60,539 nt of DNA. It comes from Paludibacteraceae bacterium. Lineage in GTDB: Bacteria; Bacteroidota; Bacteroidia; Bacteroidales; Paludibacteraceae. Shown one piece after another: positions 15,945 to 27,500 of this stretch. A model generated the notes under the pieces. The model made no database searches, had not been told where the DNA came from, and saw only the letters and a list, made by a program, of their open reading frames with translations. Each line of letters begins with the position of its first letter. Within the stretch, counting starts at the first letter, position 1. The stretch lies in contig JAGCWE010000123.1 in the NCBI GenBank assembly GCA_017962005.1, forward strand, positions 1-60,539, written 5' to 3'. The position numbers and the translations under genes were made by a program.

Positions 15945-17351
15945 ATGGAAATGATTCTTAGTTTTGTAGCCGGTTTGGTACTGGCAGCGATTATTGCCTT
16001 CCTTGTGCTGCGCAGCGTCAAGTCCGCAGCCGAGGCGGCGCAGGCAAAGGCACTGGATGATGCGGCCAAACAAGCCGAGGCGGACAAGAAAGTGGCGGTG
16101 GCCAGATTGGAGGCGGACGTGCGGAATGCGCAGGACAATATGGCGCAGTTCAAACTGGATGCGGAGAAACATACGCAGGAACTGCTGGAGGCAAAAGAAC
16201 AGGCGCACCGGCAGGCCGTCGAGGCTATGGAGAAACGTCATGACGAAGCCGTCAGAGCCGAACGCGAACGCAACGAGCAGGCGCTGAAGGCGATGCAGGA
16301 ACAAATCCAGAACGTGACAAACCAGATGCTCAAGGAGCGTCAGGCCGAACTGCAGCAGTCCAATTCGACCAACATGAAGCAGATTGTGGACCCGCTGAAA
16401 GAGACGATTGCCAAGATGGAGACCGCGCTCAAGGAGAACAAGTCCACGCAGGAGACCTCAACAGAAGCCATCAAAGAGAAAATAGCCACACTCGTCAGCA
16501 CGACTATGAAGGTTAGCGACAGTGCCGACCGGCTCAGCAATGCCTTGACAGCGGAGAACAAGACACAGGGCAACTGGGGCGAGCAGAGGCTGGAAACATT
16601 GCTTGACCAGATCGGACTGGAACGCGGACTGGAGTATGAGGCGCAGGAATACCTGCGCGACGCGAACGGCAACATCATCGTTTCTGACGAGACGGCGCAT
16701 CGTATGCAGCCGGATGTCATCATCCATCTGGACGGGACGCGTGACCTTATTATCGACTCGAAAGTGTCGCTCAGCGCGTTTGTGGATTATATGAACGCCG
16801 ATTCGGAGGAAGAGCGACAGACGGCACTGGCGGCACACCTGCGCAGCATCAGAAACCATGTGAAGGAACTGACGCAGAAGCACTACGCCGCCTATGTCAA
16901 GCCGCCGCGCCAGAGTGTGGACTTCGTGATGATGTTCGTGCCCGTGGAGGCGGCGCTGCAACTGGCTCTCGCTTCGGACGCAAGGCTGTGGCGTGAAGCC
17001 ATGAACCAGGGCGTGTTCATTGTGGGCGAACTGAACCTGTATGCCGCCTTGCGCGCGGTACAGGTGACATGGACGGCCATCAAGCAGAACGCCAACAACA
17101 TGGCGATATGTGAAACGGCTGCCGAACTTGTCAACCGCGTGGGTGACCTGCTGGAGAAAGTGGAAAAGATGGGCAAGAAGCTCAACGAGGTCAATGTTGC
17201 CTACGGGGAGGTGAACGACAAGGCGAAGAGAGGCCAGTCGGTGCTCGGCTCTGCCCAGAAACTTGTCAAACTCGGAGCAAAGGCGAGCGCCAAGCATCCG
17301 CTGCCTTCCGACGAGGGAGCGGATATCCTGCCACAACTTCCCGTTGTATAG
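15945..17351 (+). CDS. rmuC: DNA recombination protein RmuC
   Basis: RmuC proteins limit inversions at short inverted repeats and carry a PD-(D/E)XK-like nuclease fold. The 468-residue protein has an N-terminal membrane helix (about residues 3-22), a long Ala/Glu/Gln-rich coiled coil (about 25-170), and the conserved RmuC domain: NWGEQRLETLLDQIGL, then QPDVIIHLDG.RDLIIDSKVSL, then the VDFVMMFVPVEAAL block. Length is typical. It stands alone with its own promoter. A helper of inverted-repeat stability next to an intergenic region full of repeats may be coincidence. Confidence 0.93.
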   Translation: MEMILSFVAGLVLAAIIAFLVLRSVKSAAEAAQAKALDDAAKQAEADKKVAVARLEADVRNAQDNMAQFKLDAEKHTQELLEAKEQAHRQAVEAMEKRHDEAVRAERERNEQALKAMQEQIQNVTNQMLKERQAELQQSNSTNMKQIVDPLKETIAKMETALKENKSTQETSTEAIKEKIATLVSTTMKVSDSADRLSNALTAENKTQGNWGEQRLETLLDQIGLERGLEYEAQEYLRDANGNIIVSDETAHRMQPDVIIHLDGTRDLIIDSKVSLSAFVDYMNADSEEERQTALAAHLRSIRNHVKELTQKHYAAYVKPPRQSVDFVMMFVPVEAALQLALASDARLWREAMNQGVFIVGELNLYAALRAVQVTWTAIKQNANNMAICETAAELVNRVGDLLEKVEKMGKKLNEVNVAYGEVNDKAKRGQSVLGSAQKLVKLGAKASAKHPLPSDEGADILPQLPVV

Positions 17352-17417
17352 CAATCGCCTTGCTGCACAGGAAAACGCCTGTCCGCATAAAGGATAAACC
17401 GATTTCTTGCGAATTAT

Positions 17418-17448
17418 TTTGCAGAAAACTGTTTTTCGTGTACTTTTG
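17418..17448 (+). promoter_or_regulatory. Promoter of the C1 peptidase gene
   Basis: TTTG (17418-17421), 19 bases, TACTTTTG (17441-17448), matching the Bacteroidota consensus. The leader to ATG 17494 is about 40 bases. Confidence 0.7.
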
Positions 17449-17493
17449 CGGCACAAGACATATCTATTAACCTAAATACTAACCAACACAAAG

Positions 17494-18717
17494 ATGAAAA
17501 AACTCCTTGTATTAGCCTTGTCTGCCTTCAGTGCGGTGGCTATGGCTCAGACAGAAGAGACTCCCGAACAGAAGCAGGATTCGGGTTTCGTGTTCACAAC
17601 CGTTGACAGCGTGGCTATCACGCCCATCAAGGACCAGCACCGCAGCGGCACTTGCTGGTGCTTCTCCACACTCGGATTCCTTGAGAGCGAGGTAATGCGT
17701 CTTAACAAAGGCAAAGTGGTGGATTTCGCGGAGATGTTCGTTGTAAGCCATACGATGGTTGACCGCGCGGAGTACGTGGTACGCATGTATCAGAACGCCC
17801 AGTTCGCGGCTGGCGGAAGCGCATACGACGTTATCTACTGCCTGAAGCACTACGGTCTGGTGCCACAGTCTGCGATGCCCGGTATCAAGTACGGCAGCAC
17901 ACCCGCTGACACCCTCCCCGTTCATAAAGAGCTGGACGCCGTTGCCAACGGCTATGTCAAAGCCCTCACACGCAGCCTCGGCAAACTGACCCCCGTATGG
18001 AAACAGGGTCTGCAGGCTGTCTATGACACCTATCTGGGCGAATGCCCCAAGGACTTTATGGTGGACGGAAAGAAACACACTCCGGAGTCCTATGCCAAGT
18101 CCCTCAATCTGAACGCCGACGACTACGTGAGCATCACCAGTTACACCCATCATCCCTATTCCTACGAAGAGGGTCATCCGCGCTTCGCTCTCGAAGTGCC
18201 CGACAACTGGCGCATGGACATGATGTACAACGTGCCGATGGAGGACCTTATGCGCATCATCGACAATGCCCTTGACAAAGGTTTCACCATGGCTTGGGGA
18301 GCTGACGTGAGCGAACAGGGCTTCACCCGCAAGGGCGTGGGTGTTGTGCCTGACGAGGAGAACGGTGCGCAGATCACCGGTACCGATATGGCCCACTGGC
18401 TGGGAATGGACGCCAAGAGCAAGCGCGAGGAACTGACCAAGCGCCCCTTGCCCGAGCGTACCATCACCCAGGAGATGCGCCAGGAAGCGTACGACAACTG
18501 GGAGACTACCGATGACCACGGTATGCAGATATTCGGCCGTGCCAAAGACCAGAACGGCAAGATCTACTACATGATCAAGAACTCTTGGGGCACGAAAGGC
18601 TTCGACTACAACGGCATCTGGTATGTGTCCACAGCCTTCATGCAGTACAAGACCAACGATATCCTTGTCCACAAAGACGCCATCCCCAAGGATATCCGCA
18701 AGAAACTCGGTCTCTAA
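17494..18717 (+). CDS. pepC: Secreted C1-family cysteine peptidase (PepC/bleomycin-hydrolase type)
   Basis: A 407-residue papain-fold aminopeptidase of the PepC/bleomycin hydrolase group. A signal peptide (MKKLLVLALSAFSAVAMAQ) places it in the periplasm or beyond, unlike the cytoplasmic PepC of Firmicutes. The catalytic parts are visible: Gln48 and Cys54 in DQHRSGTCWCFST, His in DDHGMQIFG (about 343) and Asn in IKNSWG (about 363). It probably trims peptides taken up from outside. It has its own promoter, and menA starts 3 bases after its stop, so the two are co-transcribed despite unrelated roles. Confidence 0.9.
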   Translation: MKKLLVLALSAFSAVAMAQTEETPEQKQDSGFVFTTVDSVAITPIKDQHRSGTCWCFSTLGFLESEVMRLNKGKVVDFAEMFVVSHTMVDRAEYVVRMYQNAQFAAGGSAYDVIYCLKHYGLVPQSAMPGIKYGSTPADTLPVHKELDAVANGYVKALTRSLGKLTPVWKQGLQAVYDTYLGECPKDFMVDGKKHTPESYAKSLNLNADDYVSITSYTHHPYSYEEGHPRFALEVPDNWRMDMMYNVPMEDLMRIIDNALDKGFTMAWGADVSEQGFTRKGVGVVPDEENGAQITGTDMAHWLGMDAKSKREELTKRPLPERTITQEMRQEAYDNWETTDDHGMQIFGRAKDQNGKIYYMIKNSWGTKGFDYNGIWYVSTAFMQYKTNDILVHKDAIPKDIRKKLGL

Positions 18718-18720
18718 GCA

Positions 18721-19629
18721 ATGAGTGCACGCACATATTTTATTGCTACTCGTCCGTGGTCATTTCCCGTATCGGTCATGCCGGTGCTGGTGACCACGGC
18801 GGGTCTTTTTTCAATGGGTTACACCGTCAGCTGGTGCATGGCGTTGTGGGCAATCATAGGGATAGTGCTCTTCCATGCTGCGGGTAACACACTGAGCGAC
18901 TACTACGACTTCCGGCATGGCGTGGACGCATCGGATACGTACGGGGCGCAGACACTCGTGGAAGGCCAACTGACCGCCGGACAGATGAAGCGGTTTGCCT
19001 ATGTCCTGTTTGCCGTATCCGTTCTCAACGGTCTGGCTATAGCGTGGGCAAGTTCGTGGTCGCTCCTGTGGATTGGTGTGGTAGGCGGCTTGCTGGCCTT
19101 CTTCTATTCGGTGCTGAAGTTCCGCGCTCTGGGCGATGTGGATATCTTCTTCAATTTCGGCGTGCTGCCTGCCCTTGGGACGGCAATGGTGGTGCTTCCC
19201 GATGCTTCCTTCCGTGCCTCCTGTTCGGATGCGCTGTGGATGGTGCTTGCGTTCATACCCATCACGAACGCGGTACTCCATGCCAACAACACACGCGATG
19301 TCGCTACAGACACGCGCGCGCGGATACATACCCTGCCGATGCTGATAGGACAGAAAGCCAGTCAGGTCATCTACTACGTGGAGGTGCTGCTTCCCTGTGT
19401 TTGGGTTATCGTATGTGTCCTTGCGGGCAAACTGCCGTTGGGGGCATTGCTCATACTGCTTTCGCTGCCGATGGCATGGCGCAACTGCCGCACAATGGCA
19501 CGCCTCCCGAAGGACAAGGACGCCATCAACCGTCTCGATGAGCAGACTGCCCAACAGCAACTCGTTTCGTCGTTGCTTCTGATTGCAGGCATTATGGGGT
19601 GGGTGGCTTGCAGCCGTTTGTTCGGATAA
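18721..19629 (+). CDS. menA: 1,4-dihydroxy-2-naphthoate polyprenyltransferase (MenA, UbiA family)
   Basis: MenA joins a polyprenyl chain to dihydroxynaphthoate in the inner membrane, the step that makes demethylmenaquinone. The 302-residue protein has about eight membrane helices and the two Asp-rich UbiA motifs, NTLSDYYDFRHGVD (near 59-72) and NNTRDVATD (near 184-192). The N-terminus (TRPWSFPVSVMPVLV) is typical of MenA. It begins 3 bases after the peptidase stop and is followed 17 bases later by a CPBP protease, so all three are probably one transcript. Other UbiA-family roles are possible but less likely. Confidence 0.88.
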   Translation: MSARTYFIATRPWSFPVSVMPVLVTTAGLFSMGYTVSWCMALWAIIGIVLFHAAGNTLSDYYDFRHGVDASDTYGAQTLVEGQLTAGQMKRFAYVLFAVSVLNGLAIAWASSWSLLWIGVVGGLLAFFYSVLKFRALGDVDIFFNFGVLPALGTAMVVLPDASFRASCSDALWMVLAFIPITNAVLHANNTRDVATDTRARIHTLPMLIGQKASQVIYYVEVLLPCVWVIVCVLAGKLPLGALLILLSLPMAWRNCRTMARLPKDKDAINRLDEQTAQQQLVSSLLLIAGIMGWVACSRLFG

Positions 19630-19646
19630 CAACCTTCTGACTTGTT

Positions 19647-20339
19647 ATGAACAGGAATCTCTCGTATGCACTGATAGCCGCCGCGCTGCTGTGGTTCGTT
19701 ATGTTCTCGCCGCAGACGGCTGGCAACGTGAACTTCTGGGGAGTGATGTCCTCTGCCGCCGTATTGCTGCTTGTCCTCTCCTTGTGGTACGGCCGTGACC
19801 TGTGGAAACAACGGTGGCAAAAGTGGCAGAGCAGCGGAAACAAAACGCTGTATGTCCTGCAGCAGATAGGTCTGGGGATAGTCATTGCCGCCGTACTGTG
19901 GGGGGTGTTCTGGATTGGCGACAAGGTGTCGCAATGGATGTTCCCGTCTTTCGCACGCATGCAGGTGGATACCGTCTATGCATTGAAGGAGAAAGGCAGT
20001 ACGCAGTTAATCGGCTGGCTCATGCTTTGTCTTATAGGTCCTGCGGAAGAGATTTTCTGGCGCGGGTATGTGCAGGCGTCTTTCTGCCGTATGTTTAGGG
20101 CGAACCCGCCGCAATGGCTTCGCCGCCTTCCCGCAGAGTGGTCGGCTATGATTGTGTCAACAGCCGTTTACACGCTCATACATCTGCCTGCTATGAACTT
20201 CATGCTTCTGATGTCCGCTCTTGTCTGCGGCGTTATATGGGGCGGTCTGTACGCCTTCCGGCGCGACTGGCTTCCTGCCGTCATCGTGAGCCACGCCCTC
20301 TGGGATGCTGCCGTCTTTGTCTGGTTCCCCATTATGTAA
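19647..20339 (+). CDS. CPBP-family intramembrane glutamic/metallo-protease
   Basis: A 230-residue membrane protein of the CPBP (CAAX protease, Rce1-like) family. The active-site motifs are present: EEIFWRGYVQ (motif 1, near residue 132), then HLPAMNFM (motif 2) and SHALWDA (motif 3, near 216). It has about six membrane helices. Bacterial members cleave membrane-bound peptides; the substrate here is unknown. It is the last gene before a strong terminator and is convergent with the outer-membrane protein gene on the minus strand. Confidence 0.85.
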   Translation: MNRNLSYALIAAALLWFVMFSPQTAGNVNFWGVMSSAAVLLLVLSLWYGRDLWKQRWQKWQSSGNKTLYVLQQIGLGIVIAAVLWGVFWIGDKVSQWMFPSFARMQVDTVYALKEKGSTQLIGWLMLCLIGPAEEIFWRGYVQASFCRMFRANPPQWLRRLPAEWSAMIVSTAVYTLIHLPAMNFMLLMSALVCGVIWGGLYAFRRDWLPAVIVSHALWDAAVFVWFPIM

Positions 20340-20358
20340 ACAGAGACAGACGCTAACG

Positions 20359-20391
20359 AACAATCCCAAGCAGGCACTGCTTGGGATTGTT
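20359..20391. terminator. Bidirectional terminator between convergent genes
   Basis: A perfect 15-base-pair stem (AACAATCCCAAGCAG with CTGCTTGGGATTGTT) with a three-base loop, lying between the stops of the CPBP gene (plus) and the barrel gene (minus). The AT-rich stem ends allow it to act in both directions. Confidence 0.8.
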
Positions 20392-20447
20392 ATTCAAAAG
20401 TGTCAGCATAATGGTCGTTCCGGCGTCAATATGCTTCTTCCCATGCG

Positions 20448-21506
20448 TTATCTGTAGCGGCGGTTGCGATTGCGAAGTCCGCACATAATGCACTTCTCCC
20501 TGCCCGGGAAGGTGAATAGCAGCGTCACTTTGGCTCCGACGGTGAAATTGTGCAGATAGTAGTTCCCCATCGCATTGGAGAACCATACAGGCTTGGTCTG
20601 AAATGTCACGAAATCCCACTTGGATACATAAGGTATATACATAGCCGGATCGGGCGACTGCGTGGAGAAATTGAACAGCCCCATATCGGCATAGGCGCCA
20701 ATGCGGAAATGTGTCCCCTCCCTTGCCGTCCAGTCATAGCCGGTCTCCAACGTGAGAAGGACATCAAAACGCTTGTCTGTCGCATTGTTCTTATTCTTCA
20801 AGGGAACATTTTCGCGATAGCCGTGGTTGTCCATCTCCATCCATTCCGTGTCCTCCCCCATGCCGTAGTAACGGTCGTACGACCCGCGCGAGGTAACATT
20901 CATCTCGGTTGTCGTCTGCTGTATGAAGGGGAACGTGAAGGTAAGACCTCCCATGAGATAATAGCCGTATATATGCATACCTGCAAGCAGCGGCAGCTGT
21001 CCGTGCACCTGCATCAGGTAATCCTGCCGGTTGGTTACCGTATAGGTCAGCGACGACAAGGGTACACCCCAAGAGTCAATTACCCGTTCCCAGAGAGGGT
21101 CATAGATGATGAAATCCCTGTTGGTGAAACGCATATCGCCGACATTGTTCCTTATCTCGCGCATGGAGACACCCAACCCCACTTGCAGCATAAACAAGCC
21201 CTGACGGAACTCATACGCCATTCCGAGCCTGCCGTCATACCCGCCGGGCTTCAACTGCAGCAGCTCCGGCCCGCCAAAGACATTCGAGTAGCCTCCAATG
21301 CCGTAGAATCCGAACGTATGCAACTCACCTGTTTCCTTGGAATAGAGCAATCCGCGCGTGTCACGCTGGCGGCGTACATCCCGGGATGTGAAATGCCGCG
21401 AGGACAACCCGCGCATGGTGGGCTCACCCGCAATACGCGTCTGCGCAGTCAGCGGCAAGACCACCAACAGGCTAAAAAGGACTATGGCAGATAATCTTTT
21501 CATCAC
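20448..21506 (-). CDS. Outer-membrane beta-barrel protein coupled to the giant adhesin
   Basis: A 352-residue exported protein (signal peptide ending LPLTAQ) with alternating aromatic beta-strands (FGFYGIGGYSNVF, YLMGGLTFTFPF, FRIGAYADMGLFNF, HNFTVGAKVTLLFTF), as in outer-membrane barrels. It does not match the PorP/SprF pattern clearly. Its ATG overlaps the stop of the adhesin gene by 4 bases (21503-21506), so the two are translationally coupled. In Flavobacteriia, large T9SS adhesins such as SprB are followed by a barrel partner; by analogy this protein may help export or anchor the adhesin. This is inference. Confidence 0.75.
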   Translation of the reverse strand: MMKRLSAIVLFSLLVVLPLTAQTRIAGEPTMRGLSSRHFTSRDVRRQRDTRGLLYSKETGELHTFGFYGIGGYSNVFGGPELLQLKPGGYDGRLGMAYEFRQGLFMLQVGLGVSMREIRNNVGDMRFTNRDFIIYDPLWERVIDSWGVPLSSLTYTVTNRQDYLMQVHGQLPLLAGMHIYGYYLMGGLTFTFPFIQQTTTEMNVTSRGSYDRYYGMGEDTEWMEMDNHGYRENVPLKNKNNATDKRFDVLLTLETGYDWTAREGTHFRIGAYADMGLFNFSTQSPDPAMYIPYVSKWDFVTFQTKPVWFSNAMGNYYLHNFTVGAKVTLLFTFPGREKCIMCGLRNRNRRYR

Positions 21507-24500
21507 TTGACAAGCACTTTAACTGTCCGTTCGATGAAGGACGAGTCGTGTAAATGGAAAATATAAACTCCTGGTACGGCGGGCAACTTGACCTCATGAG
21601 CGTTATGCGCGCCTGGATAATAAGCGCCGCTGGTCAGTTTTGCACCATACGGGTCGAAAATCTCATACGTACCGTTGTTGACACACAATATGTTGACAAT
21701 CGGATTCTCCACAACAACGTGCGTGGGGACCACGGACACATACGGCAGCGAGGGCGTCAGTGTCTGCTGCTGCGACAAATTGGGCGAGAGATAGCACGTG
21801 AAATACGTCAGCGAGTCGAGGTCACGTGTCAGCGCCACACTGTAAAGCGCATCGCTCTCAAGGTACTGCGGGCAATAGAGATAGGGTTTGGTCTCACCCG
21901 GCATCAGCACATCATCCTTGTACCACTGGAAGGCATAAAAGTGATAGCCTCCGTTGAGCGAATCGACAAGCAGACCGATGGCGTCGTTCCAGTGCTGCTC
22001 CAGCAGCCACGAGGGATAGCGTACCTGGAAGTCAAACGGCATAGCCAGCAGGTTCGAGTCAAGGCAGTAGCCGTTGTCAAACCAGACAGTCGCGGAGTAA
22101 TCGGAGGGCAGAGTGTAGTGCATCTTGTCTTCCACCACAGGCATCGGAAGGGTCAGCGTCCTGTCGTTGGTGCTGATTGCCGTCCAGTCCACATCCTTGA
22201 AGTTATGTTGGTGTGCCCAATCGTTATAGCGTACGCAATAAGCAATGGCGGGCTCACCTTGCGAAGCGAAATGCACATCGAAGGTCTTGTCGTCCGCACA
22301 TATAGCGGAAAGATCCACTACAGAGAACTGCGTCGGTGGAATAACCAGCAGATTCATAGTGATGCTCGAATCGCAACCGTAGATATTCTTGTCGTCGTCG
22401 GTGATGACAACGGACTGCGTGAGGACATGGTCGCGGAAATACAAGGTGTCGCCCAGACAGATGGTGTCGTAGAGGAACGTCTTTTGCTCGGGCATGACAC
22501 GCACCGGACGATGGTAGATGGAGTCGCAGCCCAATACGGTCTGGTTGATGTCCCACAGGTCGAATATCCTGTCCTCCGTCCATTTCTCGGCATCAGCGGG
22601 CGAAAGGTCGATTCTGTCCGCGTGTCCGGGCCACGTGTATGGCAACTCGAATCCGCAGACGACCACAGTGTCCTCCTCGAAATGGTACGCCTTGTTAATC
22701 CTCAGGTAGAGGTAACTGGAGTCGTTACACCCTGCCGCATTCGGAGTAACTAGTGTGTCACGTATGAGTGTGTCGGCATCAACGGCGTAGGTCTGGTTGT
22801 TCTTGTCCCACGTAAAGGTCTCGTCAGAACACATGACTACTGTGTCGTACAGATTTACGGCGTCATTCACATAGAGACGAAGCGTATAAACGGAGTCGCA
22901 CTTGCAGGTGACCGTGGACAAGGAGTCGTAGATGACAATCCATCCGGTGGTGTCGGTGGGAACGGCTTTCAGTTTGTGCCCCTGCTCGTCGCGCAGCCCC
23001 TTCGTGTGCTCCACACCGTCCTCCGTAACCCAATGGTAGGGCTGATAGCGGCAGACCTCATCCGTCTTGGTCGGGAAACTGTATACATCGAAGTATTGTA
23101 CCCTAACCTGGTAGAGACTGTCGCACTCGTCCACGCCGGAGAAGCGCTGCTCGTAATTCACCCACAAGTCGCCCTCGTTATCAGGCAGGTATTGCAGCGT
23201 CAGTCCGTGCCACAGCAACGTGGCATCCTTACACATCTGTTTCTCCGATGTCTCCAAGTAACCCGGGATATGAATCAGATGAAGCGCGCGTATGGAGTCG
23301 GCTTCGAATCGGACGGATTGGAGAGTGTCATAGAAATAGTCCCTGCGGACAAGGTTGATGTTAAGGAACTTGTCGGTATATTCAGCGCGCCAGTCGTACT
23401 TGTCCGTAGTGCAGGTCTTGTCTTCCGGATCCCAGATGAGGTAGGTGGGCAGGACGGTGAGGTAGCAATGGACAATACTGTCCACACCTTCGGCAGTCTG
23501 CAGTGTGTCTATATAGAAGTACTCGCGTATGTCTCTGTCATCGGAGGTGTAGTCGTCCACCAGATACTCCTTGCCGGTGTGCCGGTTGTTCCCGTGTCCG
23601 AATTCCCACTCGGAATTGTTGTCTCCGATTCGCTCGTGGATGACTGTCAGCTTGGTCTGTTTGAATTTCAGACGGAGATAGAGTATGGAGTCGCAGCCCA
23701 AAATAGTGCTGAAGACTGACTGACGTTTGTAGAACCCGCTCGCATCCAGCTCGGAGGAGGCAATGCGGACGATATTGTCGTAATAAGGCGATGTCGGGTC
23801 AAGCGGCCATGTCGCCTCGTCATAATCCGGTCCGACATAGAGGGTGCGTTCCCAGATGTACGTCTCGTTGGTGGCAAGGGTGTCCTGTGCAACCACTTTG
23901 TTCCTGTTGAACACATCGGTAAAGACGGGCGCCACATAGAGCCGGAGCGTCCACGTGCTGTCTGCGTAGGTGGTAGTGGGCAGCCCTCCGTGAGGATCCT
24001 TGTGGGTGACGATGGAAACCAGTTTGTCTGTTACAGTCAGCCAGCCCGAGTCGCGAAGCGAAATCTCCTTGATGGGCAGACCGTTGATGCGCAGGTTGTT
24101 GTCCGTACCCATGTGTCCCTCCCAATCGTAGGTTCCGTCCGCCTGACAGACAGTGTCTGCAACAGAGAAACTATAGGACTGTGCTCCGTATAATGCCAAT
24201 ATATATATGGAGTCGAAACCGAGAGTCGTCTGGTACGTGTCATAACAATAGAGCGTCTTGCCATCTTCGGCCGTCAGCGTACAGATGGTTTTGTCCGTGC
24301 CGTCTTCCATCGTGCGATGCCATGTATATTCCTCTCCGCCTCCTATGAATACGTATGTGGTATCGCGGAAGACGTTACCCAAGCGGACGTGCTTGACCAC
24401 TATGCTGTCGCACTCGTGTGTGCCGGTGCGGAGAGTGTATTGGCAGGTAATGGTCTGGTCCTGATCAATAAGCTGGTCGTATGGCTTGGTAGCTTTTGCA

Positions 24501-27500
24501 CCACCATAGACAATGCCGCCGCACTCCAGTACATCCTCCTCGGAGAAGTCAATGTCCTCTTCTATATAATAGGAAGGAAGGACGGTGAGGTTGAGGACGT
24601 AGACACTGTCGCAACCTTTCTTACGGCATTCGGGGCAGTTCTTTGTGCGCAGACTGTCCGAGATGACAAAAGTGGTCATGGGCGTGTCTTTCGTCCACAG
24701 CTTGCCGTAGCCGAAATTGATTTTCTCGCCTGAAATTGAGTCATAAAGGGCATGCCCAGCATTGGAATGCTTGTCCCATATATAATCAGTGACGTTGCTA
24801 CAGATGGTGTCGTACTCAGTAAAATGGTACGTCTCGCTCATATAGAATACGGCATGGCATATGCTGTCGCATCCTGCTTTGGTACCGATGTTCCTCGTGT
24901 AGGGCGTTTCGGAATCAGTCAGCCTCATCTTAATGGGCAGGTCGGTCACAGCCTTGCTGCCGGCGAAATACTCGCCGTTGTACTCAACCACTTCGTTGTC
25001 GCAGAGGTGAAGCACATCGTTCGCTTCGTATATGGGATTACAGGTAAGACGAACCCAATACTCAATCTTGGACAATTCAGCTTCTACCGTTTCCACCTTT
25101 ATCTGATACGTTCCCAGAGTTACTTCCGTAAACGGCTCGAACGTGGCATCAGGATAGGTCTCCCGCCATTTGGCACCTGCAAAAATCTTGCCGCGATACA
25201 TAATGGTGTCGTTCAGACACACGCTTCTCGGTTCTATCTCGGCATCCTGCTTTTGATTGATAAGCGTCAGGTGGAAAAGCATCGGGCATCCGTTCTCGTA
25301 GTTGATGCGCGCATTGAACTCTCGTGTCTGGTCGTGTCCGGGCTCAATCTCCATAGTACGCGTGACATCGCCATCACTGTATATCCACGTGTAACCGAAG
25401 CCGTTAGGAACGACTTGCGTTTCCTCCTTCACCACAACCTTCTCACGGGTCAGTATGAGCGTGTAGCAACTGTCCAAATCGTCTTTGGTTGTATAGCAGT
25501 CCTGGAACTTCTTTGTTTCTCCGATGGCAACCTGACTTGCCACGTCCGGATTGGTCTTGGTGTGTCCTGTCCACACAAAGTCCTTCCAATCGACACCGTA
25601 CTTCACTGGGTCATCTGTCCTGTCGCAGAAACTCTGCACCAGCGTGTCGCGCAAATGCACGCGCAAGATTACGGTACTGTCACATCCATCGAAATCGGGA
25701 TCGACTATATCGCCGCAGTTGCACCCGCGGGTCTTTAGGTGGTCGGTATAGATTCCGGGTTTGCTGATTGTTCTGCCGTTGTAGAAAGTATTCTCTCCTC
25801 CGTTGAATTTGATGGTAGGGTTGCTGTGGGTCAACGCCATATCCTTCAGTTTGACTTCGGGAGGAACAGGGCAGACAAAGACCGCAAAAGTTACTATGGA
25901 GTCGCAACCGCTCGCAGTTGTGTACTTGCGTTTGAAATAATGCTTGCCAAGACCGATGCGGTACTTGAAGTCTTCTATTTTCTGCTCTCCTTTTACTGAC
26001 GGGTCGGCAATGAACATCGTCTTCTGCCGCTCTTTAGGAAGCCCCAAGTCGCTGGTTTTGGGTATGTCTGGTTTGTTGATGGTCTCGAAGTATGACTTGT
26101 CGGAGAAGAAATAGGTGGTGTCACCAGAGCAGAAGACACGCGGAATGGTGTCATCGTAGGAGCGCATCACGCGAACCACAGTGGTGAGCGTGTCGTAGAC
26201 CGGCATGTCCTCCGGACAGATGATGCGCTGATGACGCAGTAGGGCGTGTACATTGTAATTGGTGTAGGGGTCACGTTGGGATGGCTGTTTGTCCTTGTCT
26301 AAATCAACGATGAACTGATGTTGCCATTTGCTCAGTTTGGAAAAGTCGAAATCCTCCCTGATTATGATTCGCTCGAGTTTCCCCTGGCGGGTCATTTTGT
26401 CCACTTGCCAGATGACGCTGTCTAACGTATGGTCGCAATCGACCGCGAAATTGAGGGTTGATTTGTCGCAGATGATAGCCGTATCCAATCGCGGCTTGTC
26501 AATGGGGAAATCATCAAACTGACGCTGGTACCATCCGTTCTTCATTCGTTCCAAATCGTATGACTTGGGACTCATATAGTTTTCCGTGTCGGTGATATAG
26601 AGCGAGTCGGTATAGAGATCCAGGCGGTATCCAAGAGTGTACATATAGCCTGTTCCCGATTGCGATACACCATATACGTAACCGGTGAATCCATCGCCTG
26701 TCGTGGACAGTTCGTGTTTGCCAAAACTCCCCACAGGAATATGGGCATACGCCATATTTGCATCCCCTCCATATGTCTTGAACAGGGTGCTGTTGACAGT
26801 TATACCGTCCAACTGAAGCAAACCGATATCCTTCTTTGGAATGTTCACCTCCAGATAGTGGTACTGCAAGACATCCTCGGCTTTCGTTTCCAATTGTCTG
26901 GTAAAGAAAGTCATTTCTTTCACACGGTGATCCCACGGCACCAGCATCGCGTTGGCAGGATCGCCCCATGTGTATGTGTCAATCAGGTTGTCGTTCGAAT
27001 CATATATATTCTCCTGGTTATAAGAAGAACTGGTGAGATAAGTGAAGCATAATGCGGGTTGGGATGTCTCAAGCACAATATTGGAAATCTTCTCCGTAAG
27101 AATGGGACGAACGGCAAGAGAATGATAAGCCGCCAATGTAGTGGTTACGGTGGATGTCTTGCCGTTCTCTTCGTTGTATCGGGTCTCTTTCACCACAGTA
27201 TTGTCATATAATGCCGTGACCACACACTCCATATTCTTTATATGCTCGGACGGGCGGGAAACAAAGAAACGTGTTCCGAATGTGTTGATTGGGGGAAGTT
27301 GCTCAAAAGTGTAGTCGTTGGAATAGGACTCACCCATAGGAATGTTTACCTGCTCGTTAGCGGCGAAGACGGCAATTGGTTTGTCGGCGCAAATCATCGA
27401 ACCGGACATATCAAGAGTATCGCCAGAAGCTTTCACTTTCTGTTTGCTGCCAATCATTATCATATTGTGCTTGGACAATTTCCTGACAAAAGGTGTACCC

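Noticed and set aside
21554..25738. Plus-strand ORFs up to 399 residues
   Set aside because: They are antisense to the adhesin gene and show no domain. The minus frame is clearly real with signal peptide, modules and sorting domain.
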